Source of the DNA: JANMEX01 sp031423755 | GTDB taxonomy: Bacteria; Pseudomonadota; Alphaproteobacteria; Rhizobiales; Rhizobiaceae | NCBI GenBank assembly: GCA_031423755.1 | Contig: JANPGC010000096.1 | Span: 1-23,466 of the forward strand | Length of the DNA: 23,466 bases | Direction of reading: 5' to 3' | Part shown: one piece after another, positions 7,094 through 14,978 of the stretch | Layout: each line of letters opens with the position of its first letter | Numbering within the stretch: the first letter of the stretch is position 1 | The notes under the pieces: generated by a model | The model's input: only the letters and a program-made list of their open reading frames with translations | Database searches by the model: none | Told to the model about the DNA's origin: nothing | Made by a program: the position numbers and the translations under genes

Positions 7094-7163
7094 GCAGTCT
7101 CCTTAGCTGTTCGTGCCAGTCCTGTCAGATGATGAATGTTGATTGATCAGCAGGCAATCGTGA

Positions 7164-7844
7164 TCAGTCTGCCGAAACCGGTTGCCCCCACTCGATCAGC
7201 GGCATTGCCCGCTTCACAAAATCCACACTGATATCAACCAGCTTCGGCGTGATGATCAATTTCGGATCAATCTCCTCGCGTACATAGAAATGCTTGAGTT
7301 TCAAAGCCTGCGCCAAGTCTGGCTCAGTCACCCCCTCAAACTCCTTCGGCATCCGCTTCAGCGCGCCTTCGCTTTGCAGTTCAAGGCCGCCTTTGGCCAA
7401 CGCCGCATTCAGCCCGCGGAACTTGTCTGGCCAAGTGACAATACTGTTGCGATAAACCTTCAGCTTCTCCGGCGCATCCAGATAAAACCCGACCGCCATG
7501 AAGCAGCCTTCCAGTCCAATCTTGATGAAGAACGAGCCTTCTTCCTCACGCTTCTCGCCGCTCGGCGTCAGCAGCGCCGAGACATGCTTGTTGAACGGGC
7601 TTTTATCCTTGGCAAACCGCACATCGCGGTAAATCCGGTAAACCGATTTCTTGCGGTCGCCCTTGAACGGTAGCCCCTTCGCCGCAAATGCCACCGTCAA
7701 CGCCTCCACCAGATCGCCACGCGGCGTCTCCAACTCGCTCTCATAAAGCGCCCGGTTTTCCTTGAACCACTCGCGCGACTGGTGGAAATTGAGCGCTTTG
7801 AGGAAGGGCAGCGCCTGATTGCCGAAGCCGGTGAACTGGGTCAT
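7164..7844 (-). CDS. DUF2461 (TIGR02453 family) protein of unknown function
   Basis: The 226-residue soluble protein carries the DUF2461 signatures: LPFLKALNFHQSREWFKENR at the start, then YRIYRDVRFAKDKSPFNKH (about 70-88) and the glycine-rich GCFMAVGFYLDAPEKL region. The family is widespread, with no established biochemical role. The ATG at 7844 overlaps the stop of the preceding BRCT-fusion gene in ATGA, with AGGGTGGGGG just upstream as a usable ribosome binding site. The same stop/start overlap occurs at the ligA end, so this gene was probably coupled directly to ligA before the fusion gene came in. That history is inference. Confidence 0.9.
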   Translation of the reverse strand: MTQFTGFGNQALPFLKALNFHQSREWFKENRALYESELETPRGDLVEALTVAFAAKGLPFKGDRKKSVYRIYRDVRFAKDKSPFNKHVSALLTPSGEKREEEGSFFIKIGLEGCFMAVGFYLDAPEKLKVYRNSIVTWPDKFRGLNAALAKGGLELQSEGALKRMPKEFEGVTEPDLAQALKLKHFYVREEIDPKLIITPKLVDISVDFVKRAMPLIEWGQPVSAD

Positions 7845-8113
7845 CCCCCCACCCTCTCAAACCATCCATCCTCGTCAATCACCTCGACCCCATGCTTCTG
7901 CGCATCCGCGAGCTTCGATCCCGCACCCGGCCCGGCGACGACCAGATCAGTCTTCTTCGAAACCGACCCAGCTACTTTTGCTCCCAGCCGTTCTGCGATC
8001 GCCTTGGCCTCGTCACGCGTCATGCGCACGAGCGAGCCGGCAAACACCACAGTCTTACCAGCCACGGGCGAGTCTGACGCAGGCTTTTCCGCATCCGCCA
8101 CCGTCAGTTCCGC
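7841..8113. repeat. Direct repeat copy 1 of the ligA 3' end
   Basis: This 273-base stretch aligns without gaps to 8659-8931. I count about 42 differences by eye (about 85% identity), mostly at third codon positions. The match begins exactly at the TCAT stop/start overlap and fades after TTCCGC at 8108-8113. It encodes the BRCT domain of the fusion gene. Confidence 0.9.
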
Positions 8114-8662
8114 TACAGCAGCCAATATGATCAACTCGAGCTTGCGAGCGTCATTGATACCAACGAAAGCAAAATCAATTCCGCGGGTCAATCTCTTGCG
8201 ACCGGTCGTCATATCGCTCGGAAAGTATAGATCGCCAAAATTGTCTCCTGAATCATGGCGAACAAGTCCAGTCACCCCATCTAACATCCGACTTTGCGCC
8301 CGTTTGCGAAACAGCCCCGAGATAATAATTGCCCTGCGATTAGTAACTCCGTAGATCGACGTCATTTTTTTGATCGCAGCACTCAACGGTGAAAGGAGCG
8401 TGCTTAGCCCAGATGCCAAAATGCCTGCGACAAAAACTACTTCAATAATCGATATGCTGGATCCCTTACGAAAACTCAGATCCAAATATTCGAAGTAGCT
8501 TGCAATCACTAAGACCGGAAACAATGTGAACGGCACACCCCAAAATAGCGCCTGTCCCAAAGTTGATTTGAGATGCGCCCACCATTTCACAGGGCGACCT
8601 GACCAGAGAATCTCTTCCCCCGCCTGCAGCTCGCTTATCAAGTCGTCTGCGGGCTCACTCAT
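7841..8662 (-). CDS. Chimeric membrane PH-like protein fused to a LigA-derived BRCT domain
   Basis: The 273-residue product has two unlike parts. Residues 1-183 start with ELQAGEEILWSGRP, then two hydrophobic helices (about 36-57 and 69-95) and a segment with YGVTNRRAIIISG and GINDARKLELII, the pattern of bacterial PH-like (YdbS/DUF304-type) membrane proteins. Residues 184-273 are a BRCT domain identical at 84 of 90 positions to the end of LigA encoded next door. One change replaces the Thr of the BRCT FTG motif by Ala (A208). The DNA of the first part has about 48% GC (hand count over 8161-8640), against roughly 58-65% in sampled flanking lines. The ATG overlaps the ligA stop as ATGA. No frame break is seen. 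The function is unknown; a membrane-tethered BRCT is the literal reading, with the BRCT presumably cytosolic. Confidence 0.85.
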   Translation of the reverse strand: MSEPADDLISELQAGEEILWSGRPVKWWAHLKSTLGQALFWGVPFTLFPVLVIASYFEYLDLSFRKGSSISIIEVVFVAGILASGLSTLLSPLSAAIKKMTSIYGVTNRRAIIISGLFRKRAQSRMLDGVTGLVRHDSGDNFGDLYFPSDMTTGRKRLTRGIDFAFVGINDARKLELIILAAVAELTVADAEKPASDSPVAGKTVVFAGSLVRMTRDEAKAIAERLGAKVAGSVSKKTDLVVAGPGAGSKLADAQKHGVEVIDEDGWFERVGG

Positions 8663-8931
8663 GCCCCCACCCTCGCAAACCAGGCATCCTCGTCAATCAC
8701 CTCAACCCCATGCTTCTGCGCATCTGCGAGCTTCGATCCTGCGCCAGGCCCAGCGACCACCAGATCAGTCTTCTTCGAAACTGATCCCGCCACCTTCGCC
8801 CCCAGCCGCTCGGCCATGGCCTTCGCCTCATCGCGTGTCATCCGCACCAATGAGCCGGTGAACACCACTGTCTTGCCTGCCACCGGCGAATCAGAGGTAG
8901 GCTTTTCGGCATCCGCCACCGTTAGTTCCGC
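8659..8931. repeat. Direct repeat copy 2, the 3' end of ligA itself
   Basis: This is the partner of 7841-8113 at an offset of 818 bases. It encodes the LigA BRCT domain and ends in the ATGA overlap with the fusion gene. Because ligA is the complete gene, this copy is taken as the original; gene conversion between the copies could blur that. Confidence 0.9.
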
Positions 8932-10770
8932 CGCCAAAGCCTCGACCAGCGCGCGGTTGTGCTCCTCGGCAAAATACCGGGCCACAGAGTCGATCACCGC
9001 CGTGCCGATGTCATCCAGCGCATCCATCTCCACCGCCGCAACAGTATCGCCTCCGGCGATCTTCAGCGCCGCATCGTGGAATGCTGCAAACGAGCCATAC
9101 GCGCGCGCCAGTGTCTTGGCCGTGCTCTCGCCGACATGGCGGATGCCGAGGCCGTAGATCACCCGGTCGAGCCCGATCGCCCGTTTGGCTTCAATGGCCG
9201 CAAACAGCTTGGAGGCCGACGTCTCGCCAAAGCCTTCCTTGTCCTTGAGCTTCTTCAAATTCGCCGCATCGCGCTTCGCGAGCGTGAAAATATCCGCCGG
9301 ACTTTTCACAGGCAGGTCTGGATCAGTGAAGAAAAACTCGATCTGCTTGTCGCCCAATCCCTCAATGTCAAAAGCCCGCCTTGAGACGAAATGCTTGAGA
9401 TGCTCGACCTTTTGATAGGGGCAGGCAAACTCGCCTGTGCAACGCTTGATCACACCCTCAACGCCGCCGGCCGTCTCTTCGCGGATCAGCGCGGTTTTCA
9501 GTTCACAAAGACATTCATGCGGGAACACATAGGGCACGGCATCCGCTGGCCGCTTTTCCGGCACAAATCCCAGCACCTGCGGGATCACATCACCCGCCCG
9601 CTGCACAGTCACCGTATCGCCGATCATCACGCCGAGCCGCTTGATCTCATCCTCATTGTGCAGCGTCGCATTGGTCACCACGACGCCACCAACCGTGACA
9701 GGCTCCAGCCGCGCCACGGGCGTGTGCGCCCCCGTCCGCCCCACCTGAATGTCGATGCCGCGCAGGATCGTCGTCGCCTTCTCGGCCGGAAACTTGTGCG
9801 CAATCGCCCAGCGCGGCGAGCGCGACACGAACCCCAGCCGCCGCTGCAGTTCGAGGTCATCCACCTTGTAGACAACGCCATCAATGTCATAGCCCAGCGT
9901 CGCCCGCTGCGCCTCAATAGCGCGATAGACCGCAAGCAATTCCTCCGCGCTAGAACAACGCCGCATCAATGGGTTGGTCTTGAACCCATAGCTCTCAAAT
10001 GCCTGAACCATACCCATCTGCGTCGCCGCGGGCATGGTGCTCACTTTGCCCCAGGCGTAGGCAAAAAATCTGAGCGGCCTGCTCGCCGTGACGGATGAAT
10101 CGAGCTGTCGCAACGATCCTGCCGCACCATTGCGCGGGTTGGCGATCTCCGCCTTGCCCTCGGCACGATGCCGAGCATTCAGCACCGCAAAGTCCGCGTG
10201 CGTCATGTAAACCTCGCCGCGCACCTCAAGCACTTCCGGATAGTCGCCGGTCAGCCTCTGCGGTATGTCCTTGATGGTCTTCGCATTCACCGTGACATTT
10301 TCGCCCACCGCCCCGTCGCCCCGCGTCGCCGCCGAAATGAGCCGCCCTTGCTCGTAGCGCAGCGACAGCGACAGCCCGTCGATCTTCGGCTCAGCTGTAA
10401 TGCCAAGCGGCATCAATGGATCGAGATTGAGAAACCGCCGCACTCTTGTGACAAAGTCATGCGCGTCCTGATCGGCAAACGCATTGTCGAGCGACAGCAT
10501 CGGCACTTTGTGCGCAATCTTCTCGAACTTCTCCGAGACAACATAGCCGACCGATTTTGTCGGCGAATCCGGCCGGACGAGATTGGGAAACCGCGCCTCA
10601 ATGTCCAAGTTTCGCCGCCGCAACGCGTCATACTCGAAGTCAGGAATCTCAGGCGCGTCATTGCCATGATATGCTTGGTCATGTCGGGCGATCTCGGCGG
10701 CGAGATGCGCGAGTTCGGTTGTGGCTTGCGCTTCGGTCAGTTGGTCAACGGGAAGTGACTTGGGTGGCAT
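8659..10770 (-). CDS. ligA: NAD-dependent DNA ligase
   Basis: LigA seals nicks in duplex DNA during replication and repair, using NAD. The 703-residue protein has the standard order: Ia domain (about 10-75, with ARHDQAYHGNDAPEIPDFEYD), adenylation domain with catalytic K129 in EPKIDGLSLS, OB fold (about 335-420, VGRTGAHTPVARLEPV), Zn finger with cysteines in ECLCE and RCTGEFACP, helix-hairpin-helix repeats (about 445-600), and a BRCT domain (about 625-703). The adenylation, OB, Zn and BRCT landmarks are intact. The ATG at 10770 gives the usual start; its ribosome binding site is weak. recN lies upstream across a 147-base palindrome. The stop overlaps the start of the BRCT-fusion gene. Confidence 0.97.
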   Translation of the reverse strand: MPPKSLPVDQLTEAQATTELAHLAAEIARHDQAYHGNDAPEIPDFEYDALRRRNLDIEARFPNLVRPDSPTKSVGYVVSEKFEKIAHKVPMLSLDNAFADQDAHDFVTRVRRFLNLDPLMPLGITAEPKIDGLSLSLRYEQGRLISAATRGDGAVGENVTVNAKTIKDIPQRLTGDYPEVLEVRGEVYMTHADFAVLNARHRAEGKAEIANPRNGAAGSLRQLDSSVTASRPLRFFAYAWGKVSTMPAATQMGMVQAFESYGFKTNPLMRRCSSAEELLAVYRAIEAQRATLGYDIDGVVYKVDDLELQRRLGFVSRSPRWAIAHKFPAEKATTILRGIDIQVGRTGAHTPVARLEPVTVGGVVVTNATLHNEDEIKRLGVMIGDTVTVQRAGDVIPQVLGFVPEKRPADAVPYVFPHECLCELKTALIREETAGGVEGVIKRCTGEFACPYQKVEHLKHFVSRRAFDIEGLGDKQIEFFFTDPDLPVKSPADIFTLAKRDAANLKKLKDKEGFGETSASKLFAAIEAKRAIGLDRVIYGLGIRHVGESTAKTLARAYGSFAAFHDAALKIAGGDTVAAVEMDALDDIGTAVIDSVARYFAEEHNRALVEALAAELTVADAEKPTSDSPVAGKTVVFTGSLVRMTRDEAKAMAERLGAKVAGSVSKKTDLVVAGPGAGSKLADAQKHGVEVIDEDAWFARVGA

Positions 10771-10817
10771 GCCGGGAGCTCACGTGGCGGGTTATCAGAA
10801 GCATAATCTCCACCCTC

Positions 10818-10964
10818 GGCGCTGCCCCTCATCCGGCCCTATCGGGCCACCTTCTCCCCGCGAACGGCGGGGAGAAGGGAATCGCCACCCTTTGTGGTTA
10901 GCGTCCGTCTCCCCGCCGCTTGCGGGGAGAAGGTGGCCCGAAGGGTCGGATGAGGGGCAGCGCC
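10818..10964. repeat. 147-bp palindromic repeat element between recN and ligA
   Basis: GGCGCTGCCCCTCATCC at the left is matched by its inverse at the right end, and the arms stay complementary inward with few mismatches. Each arm folds into its own hairpin: CCTTCTCCCCGC/GCGGGGAGAAGG (10850-10861/10867-10878) and TCTCCCCGC/GCGGGGAGA (10908-10916/10922-10930). This motif (CCCTCATCCGGCC..., CTTCTCCCCGC) is a familiar dispersed intergenic repeat of Rhizobiales (recollection). It fills most of the 248-base recN-ligA gap and may attenuate or protect the transcript. Confidence 0.85.
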
Positions 10965-11018
10965 AACGGTGCAAGAGGACGCTCCACTACTGTCAACCTA
11001 ACCCGAAACCACCGCCGC

Positions 11019-12695
11019 TCAAATCGAAAAAGCAGCGTTCTCTTTCATCAGCCGCTCCGCCGCCGCGCGCGCTTCGCTGGTAATCTCCGCGCCGGAAAGC
11101 ATCCGCGCAATCTCTTCCAGCCGTTCGCCACGATCCATGACCGATACGCTGGTCGCCATCTTGCCGCCGCTCTCATTCTTGGCAATCAGGAAGTGCGTGT
11201 CCGACCGTGCTGCCACCTGCGGCGCATGGGTCACCGACAGCACTTGCACCTTTTCCGCCAGCCGCTTCAGCCGCTGGCCAATGGCATCAGCGACCGCGCC
11301 GCCGACGCCGGTGTCAATCTCGTCAAACACCAGCGTCGGCGCCGACCCCCGGTCGGCCAGCGCCACCTTCAGCGCCAAAAGAAACCTCGAAAGTTCACCG
11401 CCGGACGCCACCTTCATCATCGGCCCGGCGCGTGTGCCCGGATTGGTGCGCACATGATACTCAACCGTGTCATTGCCATCAGCGCTGCGCGCGTCGCGCT
11501 CGCTCTGCATGTCGACGATAAAGGCAGCCCTTTCGAGCTTCAAAGCCGGAAGTTCGGCCATGACAGCCGCCTCCAATGCCTTGGCGGCCAAAGCCCGCTC
11601 AGCCGTCAGCTTCCCCGCCAGACCATCGTAGGCATCGCGCGCGGCAGCCGCCTCCGCCTCCATGCCCGCCAGCCTGTCCGCCCCGGCATCAAGATCAGCC
11701 AGATCCGTGCTCATCTTTGCAGCAAGCCCGGCCAATTTATCCACCGGCACGGCAAATTTGCGCGACGCGGCACGCAACGCAAACAGACGTTCCTCAGTCC
11801 GTTCCAGAACTTTGGGGTTGAAATCCGCCGCCCGCATCGCCGCGTCCACGGCAGACTGCGCATCGCCAAGCGCGTCCAGCGCCCTCCCGAGTGCATCAGC
11901 AATCGGCGTCACCAGTTCGGGCGCTTCGGCCTTCTTCCGCTCAAGCCGACGGAACAGGCTGGACACCTGTGGCACAGGCGATGCAGAACCCGAAAGTATT
12001 TCATTGGCCTCGTTAAGGTCGCTGGCCGTCTTTTCCGCCCGCATCATGCCCTGTCGCAGTTCCGAAAGCGTGGTTTCTTCACCAGCCTCCGGCTTCAACG
12101 CACTGAGTTCCGCAGACGAAGCCCGCAGATAGTCCGCCTCGCGCGCCGCCGCCTCCACCTTGGCGCGGTGACGGTTCAGCGCCGTCTCGGCCTGCCGCCA
12201 AGCGGTCCAAGCGGTTCGTACCTTCGAAGCATCGCCTTGCAGCCCGCCAAATGCGTCGAGCAAATCCCGGTGCGCGTCGGGCGCAATCATCGCCCGGTCA
12301 TCATGCTGGCCGTGGATCTCAACCAGCGCCTTGCCAAGCTCTTTGAGCAGCGTGACGCTCGCTGGCTGATCATTCACATAAACACGGCTGCGCCCGTCCG
12401 CAGCCTGCACGCGGCGCAGCACGAGCTCGCCGCCATCATCCAAATCATTGGAACGCAACACGTCCCGCGCCGGATGCGATTCAGCGAGATCAAACACCGC
12501 CGTGATTTGGCCCTGTGAAGCCCCGTGGCGCACAAGACCGGCGTCGCCTCTGGCTCCAAGCGCGAGCGACAAAGCATCAAGCAATATGGACTTACCGGCC
12601 CCGGTTTCACCGGTCAGCACCGAGAGCCCGCGCGAAAATTCCATGTCCAGTTTTTCGATGAGGACGATGTCACGGATCGAAAGATGGGAAAGCAT
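11019..12695 (-). CDS. recN: DNA repair protein RecN (SMC-like ATPase)
   Basis: RecN is an SMC-family ATPase recruited to DNA double-strand breaks. The 558-residue protein has the Walker A motif GETGAGKS at 29-36, a central coiled-coil region (about 150-370, rich in Ala, Glu, Arg and Leu), the ABC signature SGGELSRF from 431, and Walker B LVFDEIDTG with D458/E459. The C-terminus carries THAPQVAARSD, matching the RecN H-loop region. The start MLSHLSIRDIVLIEKL is the family norm. It lies 11 bases after bamD and is probably co-transcribed with it. No LexA-type SOS box was recognised immediately upstream, because the gene follows bamD so closely. Confidence 0.96.
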   Translation of the reverse strand: MLSHLSIRDIVLIEKLDMEFSRGLSVLTGETGAGKSILLDALSLALGARGDAGLVRHGASQGQITAVFDLAESHPARDVLRSNDLDDGGELVLRRVQAADGRSRVYVNDQPASVTLLKELGKALVEIHGQHDDRAMIAPDAHRDLLDAFGGLQGDASKVRTAWTAWRQAETALNRHRAKVEAAAREADYLRASSAELSALKPEAGEETTLSELRQGMMRAEKTASDLNEANEILSGSASPVPQVSSLFRRLERKKAEAPELVTPIADALGRALDALGDAQSAVDAAMRAADFNPKVLERTEERLFALRAASRKFAVPVDKLAGLAAKMSTDLADLDAGADRLAGMEAEAAAARDAYDGLAGKLTAERALAAKALEAAVMAELPALKLERAAFIVDMQSERDARSADGNDTVEYHVRTNPGTRAGPMMKVASGGELSRFLLALKVALADRGSAPTLVFDEIDTGVGGAVADAIGQRLKRLAEKVQVLSVTHAPQVAARSDTHFLIAKNESGGKMATSVSVMDRGERLEEIARMLSGAEITSEARAAAERLMKENAAFSI

Positions 12696-12706
12696 CTATG
12701 TTTTGC

Positions 12707-13543
12707 TTAAGCGCCGACGATTTTCTTGGCCGCGGCGGATATCCACGAACCCGAGTTTTCACTTGGGCGCAATCCTCCGCTCTGGAGCAAGGAATAGCTG
12801 TCCTTGTACCACTGACTGTCTGGATAGTTTGTGCCAAGCACCGCCGCCGCAGTCTGCGCTTCGGACGCAAGGCCCAGCGCGAAATAAGACTCTACCAGCC
12901 GCGCCAGCGCTTCTTCCGTGTGTCTGGTGTTTGAAAACTGTTCAACAACCAGCCGGAAACGCTTGATGCCGGCAAGATATTCCTTGCGCTCAAGGTAATA
13001 GCGCCCAACCTGCATTTCCTTGCCAGCGATCTGGTCGCGGGCAAATCGCATCTTCAACTTTGCATCATCAAGATATTCTGATTCCGGATAGCGGTCGACC
13101 AACTCCTGAAATGCAGCCAACGTGCGCCGCGAATCCGCCTGATCCCGCGTCACGTCCGGAATCTGACGCCAATAGCTGAGCCCGATGATGTATTGCGCGT
13201 AAGCGGCGTCCTTGTCTGTCGGATACAGCGTCACATAGCGCTTGGCCGCCGAGATGGCTTCCGGATAACGTCCTTGCCTGTAATTTGCAAAGGCGCCCAG
13301 CACGATCGACCGGCGGGCATATTCCGAATAGGGATGCTGCCGGTCAACGGCTGCAAATTTCTTCGCTGCCTCCTGCGCACGGCCGGAGTTCAAATTGGCC
13401 AGACCTTGGTTGAACAGCTGATCGGCAGGTTCGACAGTGTTGACGTAGGTCTCAAGGTCGATGTCGTCCTTGGCCGCGCATCCCGCTGCCAGCAGCGCCG
13501 CTGCAAGTGCCATCATGCCGGTGTTGAAATGGGTTCGTGCCAT
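12707..13543 (-). CDS. bamD: BamD outer-membrane assembly lipoprotein
   Basis: BamD (ComL/YfiO) is an essential lipoprotein of the BAM complex that inserts beta-barrel proteins into the outer membrane. The 278-residue protein has a lipoprotein signal ending in LLAAGC, with C22 as the lipidated residue and no Asp at +2, compatible with the outer membrane. Tetratricopeptide repeats follow (about 40-240), including FNQGLANLNSGRAQEAAKKF and PYSEYARRSIVLGAFANYRQ. I chose the ATG at 13543 because it puts the signal peptide at the N-terminus; the longer frame from 13645 would add 34 residues before it. The 215-base stretch to lpxC probably holds its promoter. Confidence 0.93.
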   Translation of the reverse strand: MARTHFNTGMMALAAALLAAGCAAKDDIDLETYVNTVEPADQLFNQGLANLNSGRAQEAAKKFAAVDRQHPYSEYARRSIVLGAFANYRQGRYPEAISAAKRYVTLYPTDKDAAYAQYIIGLSYWRQIPDVTRDQADSRRTLAAFQELVDRYPESEYLDDAKLKMRFARDQIAGKEMQVGRYYLERKEYLAGIKRFRLVVEQFSNTRHTEEALARLVESYFALGLASEAQTAAAVLGTNYPDSQWYKDSYSLLQSGGLRPSENSGSWISAAAKKIVGA

Positions 13544-13629
13544 GCTGCTGTTCGCCCGTCTTGATCTCTGTCGCGTTTCCGCCAAACATACGGAAACTGG
13601 GCAGTGGATGCCCCGATTTTCCGACACAT

Positions 13630-13690
13630 AAACCACAAGCGCCATGTTGCGGCAATGTCGCAGCAGCGTTTATCAAAACATTTGTGGTTT
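13630..13690. promoter_or_regulatory. Inverted repeat in the bamD upstream region
   Basis: AAACCACAA (13630-13638) and TTGTGGTTT (13682-13690) are perfect 9-base complements about 43 bases apart, within the 215-base gap between lpxC and bamD (13544-13758). They could be paired operator half sites, a long hairpin in the transcript or chance. No consensus promoter or T-rich terminator was identified with confidence in this gap. Confidence 0.3.
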
Positions 13691-13758
13691 TGGTGCGTTC
13701 GGCCAACATTGGCGCGTTTTTGTGGCAGAAACGATAAACAGCCGCTCGGTTGTATTGC

Positions 13759-14712
13759 CTAAAGAACCCAAGGCGCAAACGCCGGAGCATTTACCGCCAC
13801 AAACTCCGGCATAACGCCGCGCTTTTCGCGCTGTGCCGGTTCGACGATTTCATAAGCGGAATGGTCCTGCAGCAAGGTCCGCAAGGCCAATGCATTCAGC
13901 TTGTGCCCGCCCTTGTAAGACCGATAGCAGCCAATGAATCTGGCGCCGGCAAGGGCCAGATCCCCAATCGCATCCATCGTCTTGTGACGCACAAACTCGT
14001 CTTTATAGCGAAGGCCGCCATGGTTTATGACCCGCTCATCGTCACCAATGACGATGGAGTTATCAAGCGAGGAGCCAAGTGCGAGACCGGAAGCCCACAG
14101 CCGCTCGACATCCTTCATGAACCCGAACGTCCGCGCCCGCGCGATATCGCGCCGAAAGCTGACGGCGTCAATGTCACCGACGTAGGCCTGACGTCCAATC
14201 GCCGGGTTTGCGAAATCAATCTCGATCTCAAAACGCGTGCCCGAATAGGGATGGAACTCTGCCCAAGACCCGCCAAGATCAACGCGGATCGCCTTCTTGA
14301 TACGAATGTACCGCCGCTTGACATGCTGAACCTGCAACCCGACCTGATCGATCGCATCAACAAATTCCTGAGCGCTGCCATCAAGGATGGGCACTTCATC
14401 GCCGTCAATCAGCACTGTCAGATTGTCGACACCAAGCGCGCTGAGCGCCGCCATGATGTGCTCCACCGTCCCGATGCGGGTGGCCTCACTGTCGCCCAGC
14501 ACAGTGCAGAAATCGGTTGAACCCACCTCGGCCACAACTGCCCGCACCTCAAGCCCGTCGCGATTTCTCAACGACTTTTGAAAAACGATGCCTGTGTCCG
14601 CGTCAGCGGGAAGAAAAATTACAGAGACTGGAGAGCCGTTGTGCACGCCTACGCCAGACAGCGTCACGCGATCCTTGACCGTGGTTTGATACCCGTTCAA
14701 ATCAACCCCCAT
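13759..14712 (-). CDS. lpxC: LpxC, UDP-3-O-acyl-N-acetylglucosamine deacetylase
   Basis: LpxC is a cytosolic zinc amidase catalysing the committed step of lipid A synthesis. The 317-residue product keeps the Zn ligands and catalytic residues: E84-H85 in GTVEHIMAAL, H243 and D247 in VRHKTMDAIGD, and the later His in KGGHKLNALAL. Both beta-alpha-beta domains are complete (QTTVKDRVTLSGVGVHNG at the start, LDNSIVIGDD in the second half). The ATG at 14712 is preferred; a TTG 12 bases further up is possible but adds only four residues. It follows ftsZ as is common in rhizobia, but a hairpin after ftsZ and a 266-base gap argue for its own promoter. Confidence 0.96.
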   Translation of the reverse strand: MGVDLNGYQTTVKDRVTLSGVGVHNGSPVSVIFLPADADTGIVFQKSLRNRDGLEVRAVVAEVGSTDFCTVLGDSEATRIGTVEHIMAALSALGVDNLTVLIDGDEVPILDGSAQEFVDAIDQVGLQVQHVKRRYIRIKKAIRVDLGGSWAEFHPYSGTRFEIEIDFANPAIGRQAYVGDIDAVSFRRDIARARTFGFMKDVERLWASGLALGSSLDNSIVIGDDERVINHGGLRYKDEFVRHKTMDAIGDLALAGARFIGCYRSYKGGHKLNALALRTLLQDHSAYEIVEPAQREKRGVMPEFVAVNAPAFAPWVL

Positions 14713-14914
14713 GGATCGCCCCAAGCACCCGATTTCGACCGGTGGATCCGGCCTGATGTGTCTGCGTTGCCGAAGCCGTCCCTTGCCATCTGCAACACAG
14801 TTTCGCTTTTCTGAACTGGAAGATACCCAATCCCATGGTGCAATGCCAAATCACGCTTTCTTACTCACTGTTACTTGCGCGCCGCCCTTTGTAACAATTT
14901 TTGAGATTGTCAGT

Positions 14915-14956
14915 AAAACGGCAAACCCCCGCCAGCCGAAGTCCGGCAGCAGGGGC
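14915..14956 (-). terminator. Probable terminator after ftsZ
   Basis: Read on the minus strand, CCCC-TGCT-GCCG pairs with CGGC-TGGC-GGGG around GACTT (stem region 14955-14927, imperfect in the middle), followed by TTTGCCGTTTT. It starts about 24 bases after the ftsZ stop. The rest of the 14713-14978 gap should contain the lpxC promoter; no clear consensus was read. Confidence 0.5.
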
Positions 14957-14978
14957 TTATATCTGTTCATGGCCGTTT

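Noticed and set aside
7120..7163. FNR-like site in TTGATTGATCA upstream of azlC
   Set aside because: The half sites TGAT/ATCA are only two bases apart, not the spacing needed for an FNR-type dimer site.
7841..8113. Pseudogene remnant of ligA
   Set aside because: The copy has no frameshift or stop, most differences are silent, and it is in frame with a complete upstream domain, so a live fusion is the better reading.
10818..10964. Two-unit CRISPR-like repeat
   Set aside because: The two similar units are inverted, not direct, there are only two, and no spacer series or cas gene is present.
10920..12518. A 532-codon open frame on the plus strand
   Set aside because: It lies entirely antisense to recN and the palindrome; the translation is Arg/His/Pro-rich with no domain. 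Long antisense frames are expected in GC-rich DNA.
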